From: Kordia antarctica
Lineage (GTDB): Bacteria > Bacteroidota > Bacteroidia > Flavobacteriales > Flavobacteriaceae
DNA: 64,000 nt
Direction of reading: 5' to 3'
Assembly (NCBI RefSeq): GCF_009901525.1
Contig: NZ_CP019288.1
Span: 2,075,501 to 2,139,500, forward strand
A program made the position numbers and the translations under genes. Below are positions 46,501 through 54,594 of the stretch, piece after piece (the stretch's first letter is position 1; each line of letters begins with the position of its first letter). The notes beneath the pieces were generated by a model, which saw only the letters and a program-made list of their open reading frames with translations, did no database searches and was not told the DNA's origin.

Positions 46501-46700
46501 CCTTGTATTGGCTCATTTTGTTCATTTACTACACGACCAAGAAAGCGTGCGGTAATAGTTGTTCCAAAGTTTTCTTCAAAGTTTATTGGAATGATTGGCT
46601 CTTCTTCTGAGATAATTGGAGCAACTGTGTTGTCATCTTTCTCACAAGAAAAAATACATAGAATTAGTATACAGGATAGGAATAAGGTGATTTTTTTCAT
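43599..46700 (-). CDS. Large surface lipoprotein with TSP3 and Calx-beta repeats, copy 2
   Basis: A 1033-residue paralogue of 40306-43488, with lipobox FSC near residue 19. The first 300 residues are nearly the same (NFEENFGTTITARFLGRVVN; DDENMDAMMPGMLFAQDASG), as is the TSP3 block, while the middle has diverged. The Calx-beta region (LSHASTEAISVNVQTVDGT; EGTENFFLQATVIS) and the C-terminal DLIVDSGC are retained. It is probably exported to the outer membrane surface. Tandem duplication with partial homogenisation is the simplest history. Confidence 0.85.
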   Translation of the reverse strand: MKKITLFLSCILILCIFSCEKDDNTVAPIISEEEPIIPINFEENFGTTITARFLGRVVNEQNEPIQGATIQIGNSVTSTDLFGIFSMSDAAAYEKFAYVTATKDGYIIGSRALVPSASEVNRVEIMLLKEDVIATINSGQQATVNLSNGTEVTFDGNFTKEDGSAYSGEVKVILKHLSPDDENMDAMMPGMLFAQDASGDAVALETYGMLVVELRSNSGEELQLATGSSSQISMPLAANTLNPPATIPLWHFDETLGYWIEEGEATLQGNKYVGDVAHFSFWNYDFPYPSIVLCIQLEDENGNPMPYTALDLHSTLLNSTGTYGYTNSNGVECGLVPSGEEFTVIVPGVSCANQPFTTTIGPFTSDTNITIPVIATNQNTTTLTGTFITCDGNNVTNGYMQLFINGTSEIIPVTDGTINYAVSYCGTLDYSIKGIDVTNNQVTSVTTGTLNGSATVDLGVLSSCTGFVDTDGDGIFDSFEDLNGDNDLTNDDTDNDGIPNYQDADDDGDGINTADEDYDGDNDPTNDDTDGDQIPNYLDNQDVVVYSTDVAGEGCDPITYNLDDIITNHYSGQGTANMTYVFYENEADAIAETNPITTSIYQVSLADLVNNGAVIHIKGTSTITGQSDIAYVYLFYGFPDTDNDGLTDCEETTGVDDPNTPLVPTGITNPNDACDPIETSSLIDSDNDGLTDCEETTGTDNIHTPLIPAGTSDPNDSSDPNQAPTLQIAGSGVVIYEGDGLNEWAILSLSHASTEAISVNVQTVDGTATAPLDYSAVNVTVTIPAGDVSMNLANLIPIINDTEVEGTENFFLQATVISGNTTNASALVELEIIDDDVAPSITDFPACRNPTTGTATFDIQSMIPNFVSLSDLQSGLLVFNYYYTEQDARAFSNSGTVQGPLITSQNTMIYAAVWNPHITPSADAAVSILNCIINETPTAVGGLSLTTCDGNSDGFATFDLSQLNTQILQTQPSANFNITYHETPEDAVNNVNPIQAIYTNIITNQQTIYYRIEDFQTGCFNTGAIDLIVDSGC

Positions 46701-46790
46701 TGGTTGGTTTTTGATTGCTTTATAAATATAACAATCTCATCACAAATATCCCTACATCCACATACAAAAAATGTAAGTTAATACATAAAA

Positions 46791-47993
46791 TTACTTCCCA
46801 TCTACATAGTCTTGTAAGTACGAATACCGTTCTGTAAGCTTACCATTTTCAGTCATTTTAGCTCTTGCTAATACGCCATCTTTGTCATTGTTGAAGAAAG
46901 CTGGAATTACATGTTCTAAAAACATTTCTCCAAAACCTTCACTTGCATCTTTTGGCAATTCGCATGGTAAATTGTCGACTGCCATCACTGTAATTGCTCC
47001 TTTTGTATTGAAAGCTACTTCTTTTTCTGTTTTTGGGTCATATCCATAAAAAGGATCTGCAATGGTTGAAGGACGAATGGTACTTGCCACAGGTCCATCA
47101 ATGTCGCAAGATACATCGGCAACTAGATTGATTTTGAAATCAGGATGTTTTGCATCATCCCTAGTAAATAAAAACGGTGCGCCATCTCCATAGAAATGTC
47201 CTGCAATAAAGAAATCGGTCATTTTTGCATATGGCATAAAGTTACTTTCATAACCACTTGGATCGTTATAAAATTTGAACTTATCTCCTACTTTCCCATC
47301 GGTGCGTTTGCTATATTCCATAACATCAACCATGCAATATACAGGTTCCGTAAAGTTTGATGTAAGGTATAATGCATCTGAAATTTCTTTGATTCCTAAG
47401 TGATCTAAAATTTCTTTTGCTCCAAATGCTACTTTTCCAGTTCCTGAGAGTAGAATTTTAATATTTGGAAGTTTTATTTTGTCTAATTCTTTTTTGACGG
47501 CGTCTAAGTCTGAAAGGTTTTCAACTTTTGGTAATTCAAACAATCCATCTCGCAAACCTAACGCTCTAAAACCATTGTATGCGCCAACTAAACCTGCATA
47601 ACGCCCAAAACCGATCAAGCGTCCGCCATTGTCTTTGGTAATTACTTCATGATCGTACATTTCAATATTTTTGGCTAATATTGCTTGTAATAACTCACGA
47701 TTGTACGGTTGTTTTTTGATGGTATGAGAAAAGAAAAAGTATTTTTTATTTGGAATTAAATTTTCAAGCGGAACTTCTTTTACGCCAATCATTACATCAC
47801 AATGAGAAACATCTTCTAAGACATCAAACCCTTTATCTGCGTACGCTTTATCAGAAAATACACGAATATCTGAAGCTTCTACTTTAAATGTGGCTTCTGA
47901 AAATTGTGCTTTTGCTTCTGCTAATTTTTCTGGAGAGAATACCACACGCCTGTCTGGCGGATTTTTACGTTCTTTTATGATGGCAAATTTCAT
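46791..47993 (-). CDS. Alanine dehydrogenase/saccharopine dehydrogenase-like oxidoreductase
   Basis: A 400-residue enzyme with an AlaDh/PNT N-terminal domain: MKFAIIKERKNPPDRRVVFSP. IGVKEVP and FGRYAGLVGAYNG follow, and the NAD-binding motif is ILLSGTGKVAFGAKEIL (around 180-196). Late residues VADVSCDIDGPVAS match the substrate side of this group. It reduces or oxidises an amino acid with NAD(P). Saccharopine dehydrogenase (lysine-forming) or a related function cannot be separated from alanine dehydrogenase by eye. It is monocistronic, next to ssrA. Confidence 0.82.
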   Translation of the reverse strand: MKFAIIKERKNPPDRRVVFSPEKLAEAKAQFSEATFKVEASDIRVFSDKAYADKGFDVLEDVSHCDVMIGVKEVPLENLIPNKKYFFFSHTIKKQPYNRELLQAILAKNIEMYDHEVITKDNGGRLIGFGRYAGLVGAYNGFRALGLRDGLFELPKVENLSDLDAVKKELDKIKLPNIKILLSGTGKVAFGAKEILDHLGIKEISDALYLTSNFTEPVYCMVDVMEYSKRTDGKVGDKFKFYNDPSGYESNFMPYAKMTDFFIAGHFYGDGAPFLFTRDDAKHPDFKINLVADVSCDIDGPVASTIRPSTIADPFYGYDPKTEKEVAFNTKGAITVMAVDNLPCELPKDASEGFGEMFLEHVIPAFFNNDKDGVLARAKMTENGKLTERYSYLQDYVDGK

Positions 47994-48111
47994 AGCTTAT
48001 TTTATTAAGTTCATCAGTACTGACAAAGACTGACATTGTTATGTTTGGTACAATTTTTGCCCTAAATTAGTAGTATTTAGCACAAAAACACAAAACTATT
48101 AAAAATTGTGT

Positions 48112-48119
48112 TACTTTTG
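48112..48119 (+). promoter_or_regulatory. Putative -7 element of ssrA
   Basis: TACTTTTG fits TAnnTTTG exactly and lies 41 bases before the mature tmRNA 5' end. That agrees with a precursor trimmed by RNase P. A clear -33 TTG at the right distance is not seen. Confidence 0.4.
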
Positions 48120-48160
48120 TTCTCCTTTTTGAACTAAAAGGAAAAGTTCTTAAATATTTT

Positions 48161-48555
48161 GGGGTCGACTGGTATTGACAGCGAGTCGAATTGAAGTGTA
48201 AGCACGCCGAGCGCTGAGAAATAGCTCGTTAATCTCATGTTTCACATTTTTTAAATGGCGAGAATAACTACGCTTTAGCTGCATAATCTGAATTATAGTA
48301 GGATTGGCCTCAGTTTCTGTTAGACAGAAAAGCTGAATGTCTCATGATAGCCCTTGTTGCCGGCGATCATAATTGAGACACCATAAAAGACAACATCGAG
48401 ACTACGTTACTTTGCCGTAGTTTTTACAACTAAGAAGTTAAGCTATTAGTGGGCGGTTTTTGGTCAGCTAGTAGTCGAAAATTAAACAAGAACTAAGCGC
48501 GTAGAAGGCATTTTAATTGCTTGTTTGGACGAGAGTTCGATTCTCTCCGACTCCA
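48161..48555 (+). ncRNA. ssrA: Transfer-messenger RNA (tmRNA)
   Basis: The 5' end GGGGTCGACTGGTATTGACA and the 3' end with GAGAGTTCGATTCTCTCCGA and an encoded CCA form the alanyl-tRNA-like domain. The tag frame at 48257-48286 reads GENNYALAA then TAA, the usual flavobacterial proteolysis tag. tmRNA frees stalled ribosomes and marks the truncated protein for degradation. A terminator follows at 48560-48598. The 3' end is overlapped on the other strand by a recombinase gene, marking it as an integration site. Confidence 0.97.
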
Positions 48556-50146
48556 CTTGAAGAGAATTATCATAGAAATTATGGTAATTCTCTTTTTTAT
48601 TTCCACTTAAATCACTTGATATACTTACGATTGCAGAGAAAATTGAATTGATTCGAAAAGTTCGAAATCGATGATTTTTGAAATCATACCCAATTCCATC
48701 AGGAAACAGCATATATTGAATTGTTCGTTTTACCTCCACATTCCCAGAAGTCCATAATGACGGTAGATTGAGTGCAAATTCTATTGCTTTATCAATCGCT
48801 TTTTTAAGGTTCGAACTATTAAATTTACTTTTTAAAGAAAGCTTCTCCAATTCTCTTTTTTCTACTAATAATTTTTCATTAAACTTGTCGTATTGAGTTT
48901 TGCTTATTTCTTCGAATACAAAACGTTCTTCTATACGATCAATTTTTCGTTGCAAAGCATTTAATTGATTTTTTGCATTTTTGACATCTTCTATTTTTTC
49001 AGCATTGAGTTCTATAAACTTCTCTTCTATGATTTCTTTCAGTGGTTCAACATATTTACTATCTGATAATTGAAAGTTCTTTAAAAGCTCTAAAAATGTC
49101 TGATGCATTTTTTTAGCACTTCTATTTTCCTTACTTCCTTTTCTTCTATTCTTATAATAATACAACCGTTTTGATCTTACAATATATCCCGTATAAGGCG
49201 TATCACACTCTACAGAGCGTACAAACGCTTTTAAAGGGAGGTTTTCATCTTCTGAATTGTATTTCCTTATATCTTTTCTGGATTGTAAAAGGTTATTGAT
49301 TTTTAAGAATATGTCTCTTGAAACAAGTGGTTCTTGTTTTCCTTCAATAATTTCGTCTGGAAGTAACGGACTTACAATAATTCCACAATAGAATGGATTA
49401 CGAAGATATTTGCTCAAATACTTTTCTGTTATTTTTAACCCCTTTTTTCTAAGCGTATCGGCTATTTCAACATTAGCCATATTTTTTCCTGATTTTAATA
49501 AAAATGCTTTTCGTAAAAGCTTCCCTTGATCGTTTATGACATATTCAGGAGTTTTTCCATTTCCTGGGTTTAGATTCGTATAGCCAAATGGTATTGGTCC
49601 AATATAATATCCTTTTCTAATCTTTTCTCTCATTCCTGAAACACACTTATCTCTTCTCAATTCATTATCAAACTGAGAGAACATATAATATAAATTCTGT
49701 TGGAATGATCCTGCGCTTGTACTAGTATCTACTTCTTGTGTTGCTGAAATCGTTACAATTCCTTGTTTTTTAAGTTGATCGCTAATATATGCTCCATTAG
49801 CTCCAGTACGAGAAAATCGATCATAAGAATATACAATAATGTAACCAACATCTTTTTTTCGGTTTACATAAGCAAGCATTTTTTTAAACTCTTTACGTTC
49901 ATCACTTTTAGCAGATTCATACGTACCTCCAAAACATTCCAATACTTCAACTCCTTTCTTTTCTGCTAATAGTTTACAATACTTTAGTTGTGTTTCCAAA
50001 CTAGCATTATTTTCAGCTTGCTCTTTTGTAGAAACTCTTGTGTATATAACTGCTTTTCCATCCAATCGTAAAAGATTCGTGTTTTTTACTTTTTGAAAAC
50101 TCTTGAAAATGGATAAATCGTTCATACTATTTTGAATTTTGGACAT
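48482..50146 (-). CDS. Large serine recombinase (site-specific integrase)
   Basis: A 554-residue recombinase. The resolvase domain has the nucleophile Ser39 in YTRVSTKEQ and YDRFSRTGANGAYI further on; a Recombinase domain covers about 190-285 (GPIPFGYTN; KYLRNPFYCGIIV), then a coiled coil around 375-425. The zinc-ribbon region keeps only one obvious Cys. The last 24 residues (SERIELSSKQAIKMP...) are read antisense from the tmRNA 3' end, so the stop codon is supplied by ssrA. An alternative start at Met8 (50125) would avoid the overlap with the upstream small gene. Confidence 0.88.
   Translation of the reverse strand: MSKIQNSMNDLSIFKSFQKVKNTNLLRLDGKAVIYTRVSTKEQAENNASLETQLKYCKLLAEKKGVEVLECFGGTYESAKSDERKEFKKMLAYVNRKKDVGYIIVYSYDRFSRTGANGAYISDQLKKQGIVTISATQEVDTSTSAGSFQQNLYYMFSQFDNELRRDKCVSGMREKIRKGYYIGPIPFGYTNLNPGNGKTPEYVINDQGKLLRKAFLLKSGKNMANVEIADTLRKKGLKITEKYLSKYLRNPFYCGIIVSPLLPDEIIEGKQEPLVSRDIFLKINNLLQSRKDIRKYNSEDENLPLKAFVRSVECDTPYTGYIVRSKRLYYYKNRRKGSKENRSAKKMHQTFLELLKNFQLSDSKYVEPLKEIIEEKFIELNAEKIEDVKNAKNQLNALQRKIDRIEERFVFEEISKTQYDKFNEKLLVEKRELEKLSLKSKFNSSNLKKAIDKAIEFALNLPSLWTSGNVEVKRTIQYMLFPDGIGYDFKNHRFRTFRINSIFSAIVSISSDLSGNKKENYHNFYDNSLQVESERIELSSKQAIKMPSTRLVLV
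48560..48598 (+). terminator. tmRNA terminator
   Basis: AAGAGAATTA (48560-48569) pairs with TAATTCTCTT (48585-48594), 10 bp with a 15-base loop, followed by T residues. It lies within the antisense reading frame of the recombinase gene. Confidence 0.88.
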
Positions 50147-50309
50147 GCTTGCAAACTATTGCTGCTAAATGTTCTAGTTTTTTGATAACTTCTTTAGCTT
50201 CTTGATTACTGAATTTTTCAAACCCTTTGAAACTCCGTAAACGATCAGCAGTCATTTTTTGATTTCTATTAAGTACTTTTTTTATAGTACTTACTTTTAA
50301 TTTTGACAT
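50127..50309 (-). CDS. Small helical protein upstream of the recombinase
   Basis: A 60-residue basic, helical protein (KVSTIKKVLNRNQKMTADRLRSF, then NQEAKEVIKKLEHLAAIVCKHV). It overlaps the recombinase start by 20 bases on the same strand, so it is probably the first gene of that operon. No family function is known. It could be a recombination directionality factor or regulator; the only support for that is the position. Confidence 0.55.
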   Translation of the reverse strand: MSKLKVSTIKKVLNRNQKMTADRLRSFKGFEKFSNQEAKEVIKKLEHLAAIVCKHVQNSK

Positions 50310-51586
50310 ATTGGCACGATAACCGTGATTACTTAATGAAAGTTATCACGTAGATTATACAATACAAGGGCTTACTTTTTTAATGACCTTGTTCTCTTTT
50401 TCGTGCCACGACAAGATGACTACTATTAAGTAGTACTATTTAAAGAGTCTTGCGCTCTTATTCTTTTGATCGCTTTTCTCTAAAGCGATTGTATTAACGT
50501 TAGAAATCATCTTTTCAATATTACAAAGAATGAAGACTAATTCCAATGATTCTAAATAATATTAACAGTTAAAATCTTACAACTTTGGATTAAGAAATGT
50601 TATTGTATGTTTTATTTATTATAATGATCACTTCACGATAAAGTGATTATCTCTTACTATTGTATGTTTAAATTGTTATTGATTCTATTATGTTTTAAAT
50701 TTCTGGAATGATTTATTTGATAGATGCTTTATTGGTTTATAATTTTTACATATTGTTTCTTTTTAAGATTACTGACTATTTTTTAGGTATTCAAAGTCTT
50801 TAAACTTTGAAGCAATATTTAATTCAAGAGGTCTCTAAACCGTCATAGAATACAAATATATAATGAATTGATTAAATATCATTTGTTCAGTTTTGGTACT
50901 CGGTACGTAAAAACTGTAAGTCATTGATTTTATATGATTCTTTGAAAAGCGGTACAATTAGTTTTCTCCGAAAAATTAATTTTATTAGTTAGTAATGATG
51001 GTACCATTTTAAAGCTTGCATAAATTCTTTATGTCTTTATGATTACAAAGATTCTATATAAAACTGAAATATCATTTGTAAAATTTTGGTTCCGTACCAA
51101 AGACTCGAAAGGGAAGGCTATGACTAAGAAAATGGTTAAAAAAGCACATATAATTACTAATTTTTTTATTTCTTTTTTTAAGGTTAAACATTCGTTTTAA
51201 TTACGCCAACTCATTTTTTATGATCGTTATATTTATATGACAATTCCTTAAATACAGTTTGATGCGTTTGTGAGTACAAAGATTTAAAACAAAACTGAGA
51301 TATCATTTGTACGCATTTTGTATCATACAAATGCCTTTAAAGGCAATACTATTGCTTAGAAAATGGTTGAAAAAACACATATAATTACTGATTTTTTCAT
51401 TTGTTTTAAATATGCCAACTCATTCTTTTATGATTGTTATGCTTATATGACAATTTCTTAAATACAGTTTAATGCGTTTGTGAGTACAAAGATTTAAAAT
51501 AAAAATGAGATATCATTTGTAAAATTTGGGTACAATATCAATGGCTTTTAAAAGCGTAAAAATTTTAAGAAAATAGCTTGAAAATT
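50310..51586. repeat. Non-coding tract with about 200-bp degenerate direct repeats
   Basis: No gene is seen in 1.3 kb. Four copies of a repeat of 193-231 bases start at 50851, 51044, 51275 and 51485. Each opens with TACAAA-like text, then ATATCATTTGT. The last three also share an AAAAT-G-TTGAAAA block, and copies 2 and 3 share ACACATATAATTACT and CAACTCATT..TTATGAT. The fourth copy is cut by the IS66 left end at 51587. Hairpins ATCGCTTT/AAAGCGAT (50469-50489) and ATCACTT/AAGTGAT (50627-50647) lie to the left. Confidence 0.75.
50324..50350 (-). promoter_or_regulatory. Inverted repeat at the recombinase operon promoter
   Basis: CGTGATTAC (50324-50332) and GTTATCACG (50342-50350) form a 9-base inverted repeat with one mismatch, 15 bases upstream of the start of the 60-residue gene. 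A dimeric repressor site is likely. Confidence 0.5.
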
Positions 51587-51644
51587 GTAAGCCTTCGGTA
51601 AACTGCATATTGCAGAGAATCTTTGAGTGGATTATTTTAGTCAG

Positions 51645-51995
51645 ATGAAAAACTCCAAGAAACAAGAGCGTATGTTTGCCTTGATAGAGATGATGTACTT
51701 AGAGGATATCGATCAGAAAGATTTTTGTGAGCGTGAAGATATCAAGCTGGCTACTTTAAAATATTGGCTGAAACACTATCATCTTGAAAAGAAATTAGAT
51801 CAAGCGGAAATTCATCCTAGAGAAGAACCATCTTGGAGTAAATTTATTCCTATTGAAGTTGATATGCCCATGGCTAACTCCGATTCATCAATTAGGATTG
51901 AATATCCAAATGGTGTTCGTCTACATTTAGATACCTGTTTATTAAATCAAAAGACTCTTTGCTCATTAACTCAACTTATATCATGTTTGGACTAG
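51645..51995 (+). CDS. tnpA: IS66 accessory protein TnpA
   Basis: 116 residues from the ATG at 51645 (a GTG at 51627 is also in frame). It has a helix-turn-helix-like start (RMFALIEMMYLEDIDQKDFCEREDIKLATLKYWLKHY), as in the OrfA protein of IS66, which is needed for transposition but is not catalytic. It overlaps tnpB by 13 bases. Confidence 0.85.
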   Translation: MKNSKKQERMFALIEMMYLEDIDQKDFCEREDIKLATLKYWLKHYHLEKKLDQAEIHPREEPSWSKFIPIEVDMPMANSDSSIRIEYPNGVRLHLDTCLLNQKTLCSLTQLISCLD

Positions 51996-52336
51996 GAATT
52001 TCACACCATTATCATTTATATAGTCACCCGACCGATATGCGTAAGAGTTTTGATGGTCTAGCAGGTATTATTCAAAAAGAACTCAACGGCTCTGCTCTTG
52101 ATGGAACTGCATATATATTTATCAACAAATCACGTGATAAAGTAAAAATATTACATTGGGAAGATGGTGGTTTTGTGTTGTATTATAAACGCTTGGAATC
52201 TGGTCGCTTTGAGTTGCCTGTATATGATGCTTCTGTGATGGGTATTACTCTTAGTTATTCGCAATTAGTGTTACTTATCGATGGTATTTCAATCTCTCAT
52301 ATTCGTAGAAAAAAACGATATCAAATACCTGCATAA
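51983..52336 (+). CDS. tnpB: IS66 accessory protein TnpB
   Basis: 117 residues from the ATG at 51983. Contains the IS66 Orf2 signature: HPTDMRKSFDGLAGI, then YIFINKSRDKVKILHWEDGGFVLYYKRLESGRF. The function in transposition is accessory and not well understood. The overlap with tnpA suggests coupled translation. It appears full length. Confidence 0.92.
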   Translation: MFGLGISHHYHLYSHPTDMRKSFDGLAGIIQKELNGSALDGTAYIFINKSRDKVKILHWEDGGFVLYYKRLESGRFELPVYDASVMGITLSYSQLVLLIDGISISHIRRKKRYQIPA

Positions 52337-52385
52337 ATTGTTGTAAAACATTGTTTTTTCTAAGGAGTATTTGTATTTTTAACAT

Positions 52386-53873
52386 GTGAAAACATCCTTA
52401 TCTACCGTGGTTATCGATCAAGATTATGTTCAGATTCCTAAATCAGAATATGAACAGTTACTCTCTAACTATCAAAATTTAGAATTACAGTTATCTGAAT
52501 TAAAACGCCTTATTTTTGGTAGTAAAAGCGAACGATTTGTTCCTAACACAGATGCACTTCAATTAGGACTATTTACAGAAGAAACTTCTGAGCAAACAGA
52601 GGTAGTACAACAGCAGATTAGTTACAATCGGTCAAAAACAAAAAAGCATCCTATTCGTTTACCATTAGCTTCGCATTTACCAAGAGTTGAACAAATAATA
52701 GAACCTGTGCATATTGCTCAAGGTAGCATTAAAATAGGTGAAGAAATTACAGAAGTATTGGAGTATACGCCTTCTAGGGTCTATGTTCGTAAAATTATTC
52801 GTCCAAAATATGCATTACCTAATGATGCAGGAATCGTTATTGCTTCACTTCCTAGCATGATCTTGCCTAAATCCAATGTTGGAGCTGGATTATTAGCCCA
52901 TATTTGTGTCAGCAAGTTCGTGGATCATCTTCCTTTTTATCGTCAGATACAAATTTTAAAAAGAGAAGGCGTTGTTGTAGCAATGTCATCAATGACAGGT
53001 TGGTTTTCTAAAGGAGTAACACAGTTGGAGGTATTATATGAAGTCCTACAAAAAGCAGTATTACAAAGTCAGTACCTCCAAGGGGACGAGTCGCCAATCA
53101 AAGTTCAAGACAATCATAAAAACGGAAGCTTGCACACAGGATATCATTGGGTATTCCATGCACCAGTGGAACGATTAGTATTATTTAAGTACGATCCTAG
53201 CAGGTCAGCAAAAGTTCCAAAAGATTTTTTACAACAGTTTAGCGGAACATTGCAAACTGATGGATATAGAGCATACCAAAATCTAAGTACCAAACATCCG
53301 ATAAAGCTCTTGGCTTGCATGGCACATGCCAGGCGCTATTTTGAAAAAGCACTTGATAATGACAACGCAAGAGCCAGTTATGCTATGGGGCAAATCCAAA
53401 AACTATATGCCATAGAGCGAAAAATAAAAGAGCGTACTACAAATACACAGACCATAAAACGCTATAGAGAATTATGTGCGAAGCCTATTTTAGAAAAGCT
53501 TCATACTTGGATGCAACAAGAGTACGGTAAAGTATTGCCTAAAAGCGCTATTGGAAAGGCTTTTGCGTATAGTTTAAACTTGTGGGATAAGCTAAGCGCT
53601 TACACACAAGATGGAAAGTATCTGATTGATAACAACCTAATAGAAAATGCAATTAGACCACTCGCATTAGGGCGCAAAAATTATCTCTTCGCAGGCTCTC
53701 ACAAGGCTGCACAACATGCAGCTATCATGTATTCTTTCTTTGCTACTTGTAAAATCAATGATGTAAATCCGTATCTGTGGTTACATGATGTCTTTAAAAG
53801 ATTACCTGAGCATAAAGCCAATAAATTAGAAGAATTACTACCACAAAATTGGAAAAATCCAGCAGTAGTTTAA
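52386..53873 (+). CDS. tnpC: IS66 transposase TnpC
   Basis: A 495-residue DDE transposase, full length, GTG start. It has a coiled N-terminal region with the conserved LKRLIFGSKSERF near residue 40, then the catalytic core: LQGDESPIKV (first Asp), LQTDGYRAYQNL (second Asp) and LIDNNLIENAIRPLALGRKNYLF (Glu). No frameshift or stop is seen, so the element may be active. Confidence 0.94.
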   Translation: MKTSLSTVVIDQDYVQIPKSEYEQLLSNYQNLELQLSELKRLIFGSKSERFVPNTDALQLGLFTEETSEQTEVVQQQISYNRSKTKKHPIRLPLASHLPRVEQIIEPVHIAQGSIKIGEEITEVLEYTPSRVYVRKIIRPKYALPNDAGIVIASLPSMILPKSNVGAGLLAHICVSKFVDHLPFYRQIQILKREGVVVAMSSMTGWFSKGVTQLEVLYEVLQKAVLQSQYLQGDESPIKVQDNHKNGSLHTGYHWVFHAPVERLVLFKYDPSRSAKVPKDFLQQFSGTLQTDGYRAYQNLSTKHPIKLLACMAHARRYFEKALDNDNARASYAMGQIQKLYAIERKIKERTTNTQTIKRYRELCAKPILEKLHTWMQQEYGKVLPKSAIGKAFAYSLNLWDKLSAYTQDGKYLIDNNLIENAIRPLALGRKNYLFAGSHKAAQHAAIMYSFFATCKINDVNPYLWLHDVFKRLPEHKANKLEELLPQNWKNPAVV

Positions 53874-54073
53874 ATTGTTAAAGAAATAACATTTTCTTAG
53901 CAAAATCTCTCCAATACTAAGAATAGCTTAAAATCAGACACCTATCTAAGAAGTACAAACACTTAGATTTCTACTTGTCAGTAAATTACAATAGTACATA
54001 ACTCCTTTTATGTAAAATACAGTCTTACAAAATCATCCTGAAATATGCAATACGGGTTTTACCGAGTGCTTAC

Positions 54074-54594
54074 TTTTTATTGGTCTTTTTTCAAAGATAA
54101 CAATTTAATAAAAAAACTTACTAGTTCTATAATTTATTAAAACGAAGAGCAAGTATTTAGGTAAAATTAATATATAGTTGCATAAAACAATATTTATCAA
54201 GTTTAAAGTATAAACTTGATAAGGAACAATTTACTTATTACTCACTTAAAGTCAACAAGTTATTCTTGTTCAGCAAAATAAAATGAAATTTTTGTGCAAG
54301 TTATTATAGCCTTTCCTATTGAAATTCTCTATTAATATGACTTAAAAAAAGGTTTTAACTTTATTTACATAAATAATCATATTCGATACGGGAAACCGTA
54401 AACAGGTGTAGATTAAACAATCTAACTTTATTCTTTATTTGTCAAAGTATTGAAATTTTCATCTAACAAAAGAAAACTTACACATTAGTAAAATTCAAAA
54501 ACTTAGAGTATTTAACAATTGATTTTAGAAAACTTTCTTAAATACTTTATTTAATTTTATTACTATCTAATTATTTGCTCATACATACTGAACT
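54074..54594. other. AT-rich intergenic region with a perfect inverted repeat
   Basis: No gene is seen between the IS66 right end and the helicase. TTATCAAGTTTA (54194-54205), loop AAGTA, TAAACTTGATAA (54211-54222) is a perfect 12-bp inverted repeat without a T run after it. It is more like an operator or RNA hairpin than a terminator. Confidence 0.6.

Larger units (their letters stand above)
51587..54073 (+). mobile_element. IS66-family insertion sequence
   Basis: The element is 2487 bases long. The ends begin GTAAGCCTTCGGTAAA on the left and, read inward from the right, GTAAGCACTCGGTAAA, the typical IS66 terminal inverted repeats. It carries the three IS66 genes tnpA, tnpB and tnpC in order. 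I looked for an 8-base target duplication and saw none, so the flanks may have changed after insertion. It interrupts the fourth copy of the upstream direct repeat. Confidence 0.92.

Noticed and set aside
51579-54081. Target-site duplication of the IS66 element
   Set aside because: The 8 bases on each side (TGAAAATT and TTTTTATT) do not match, so no duplication is claimed.
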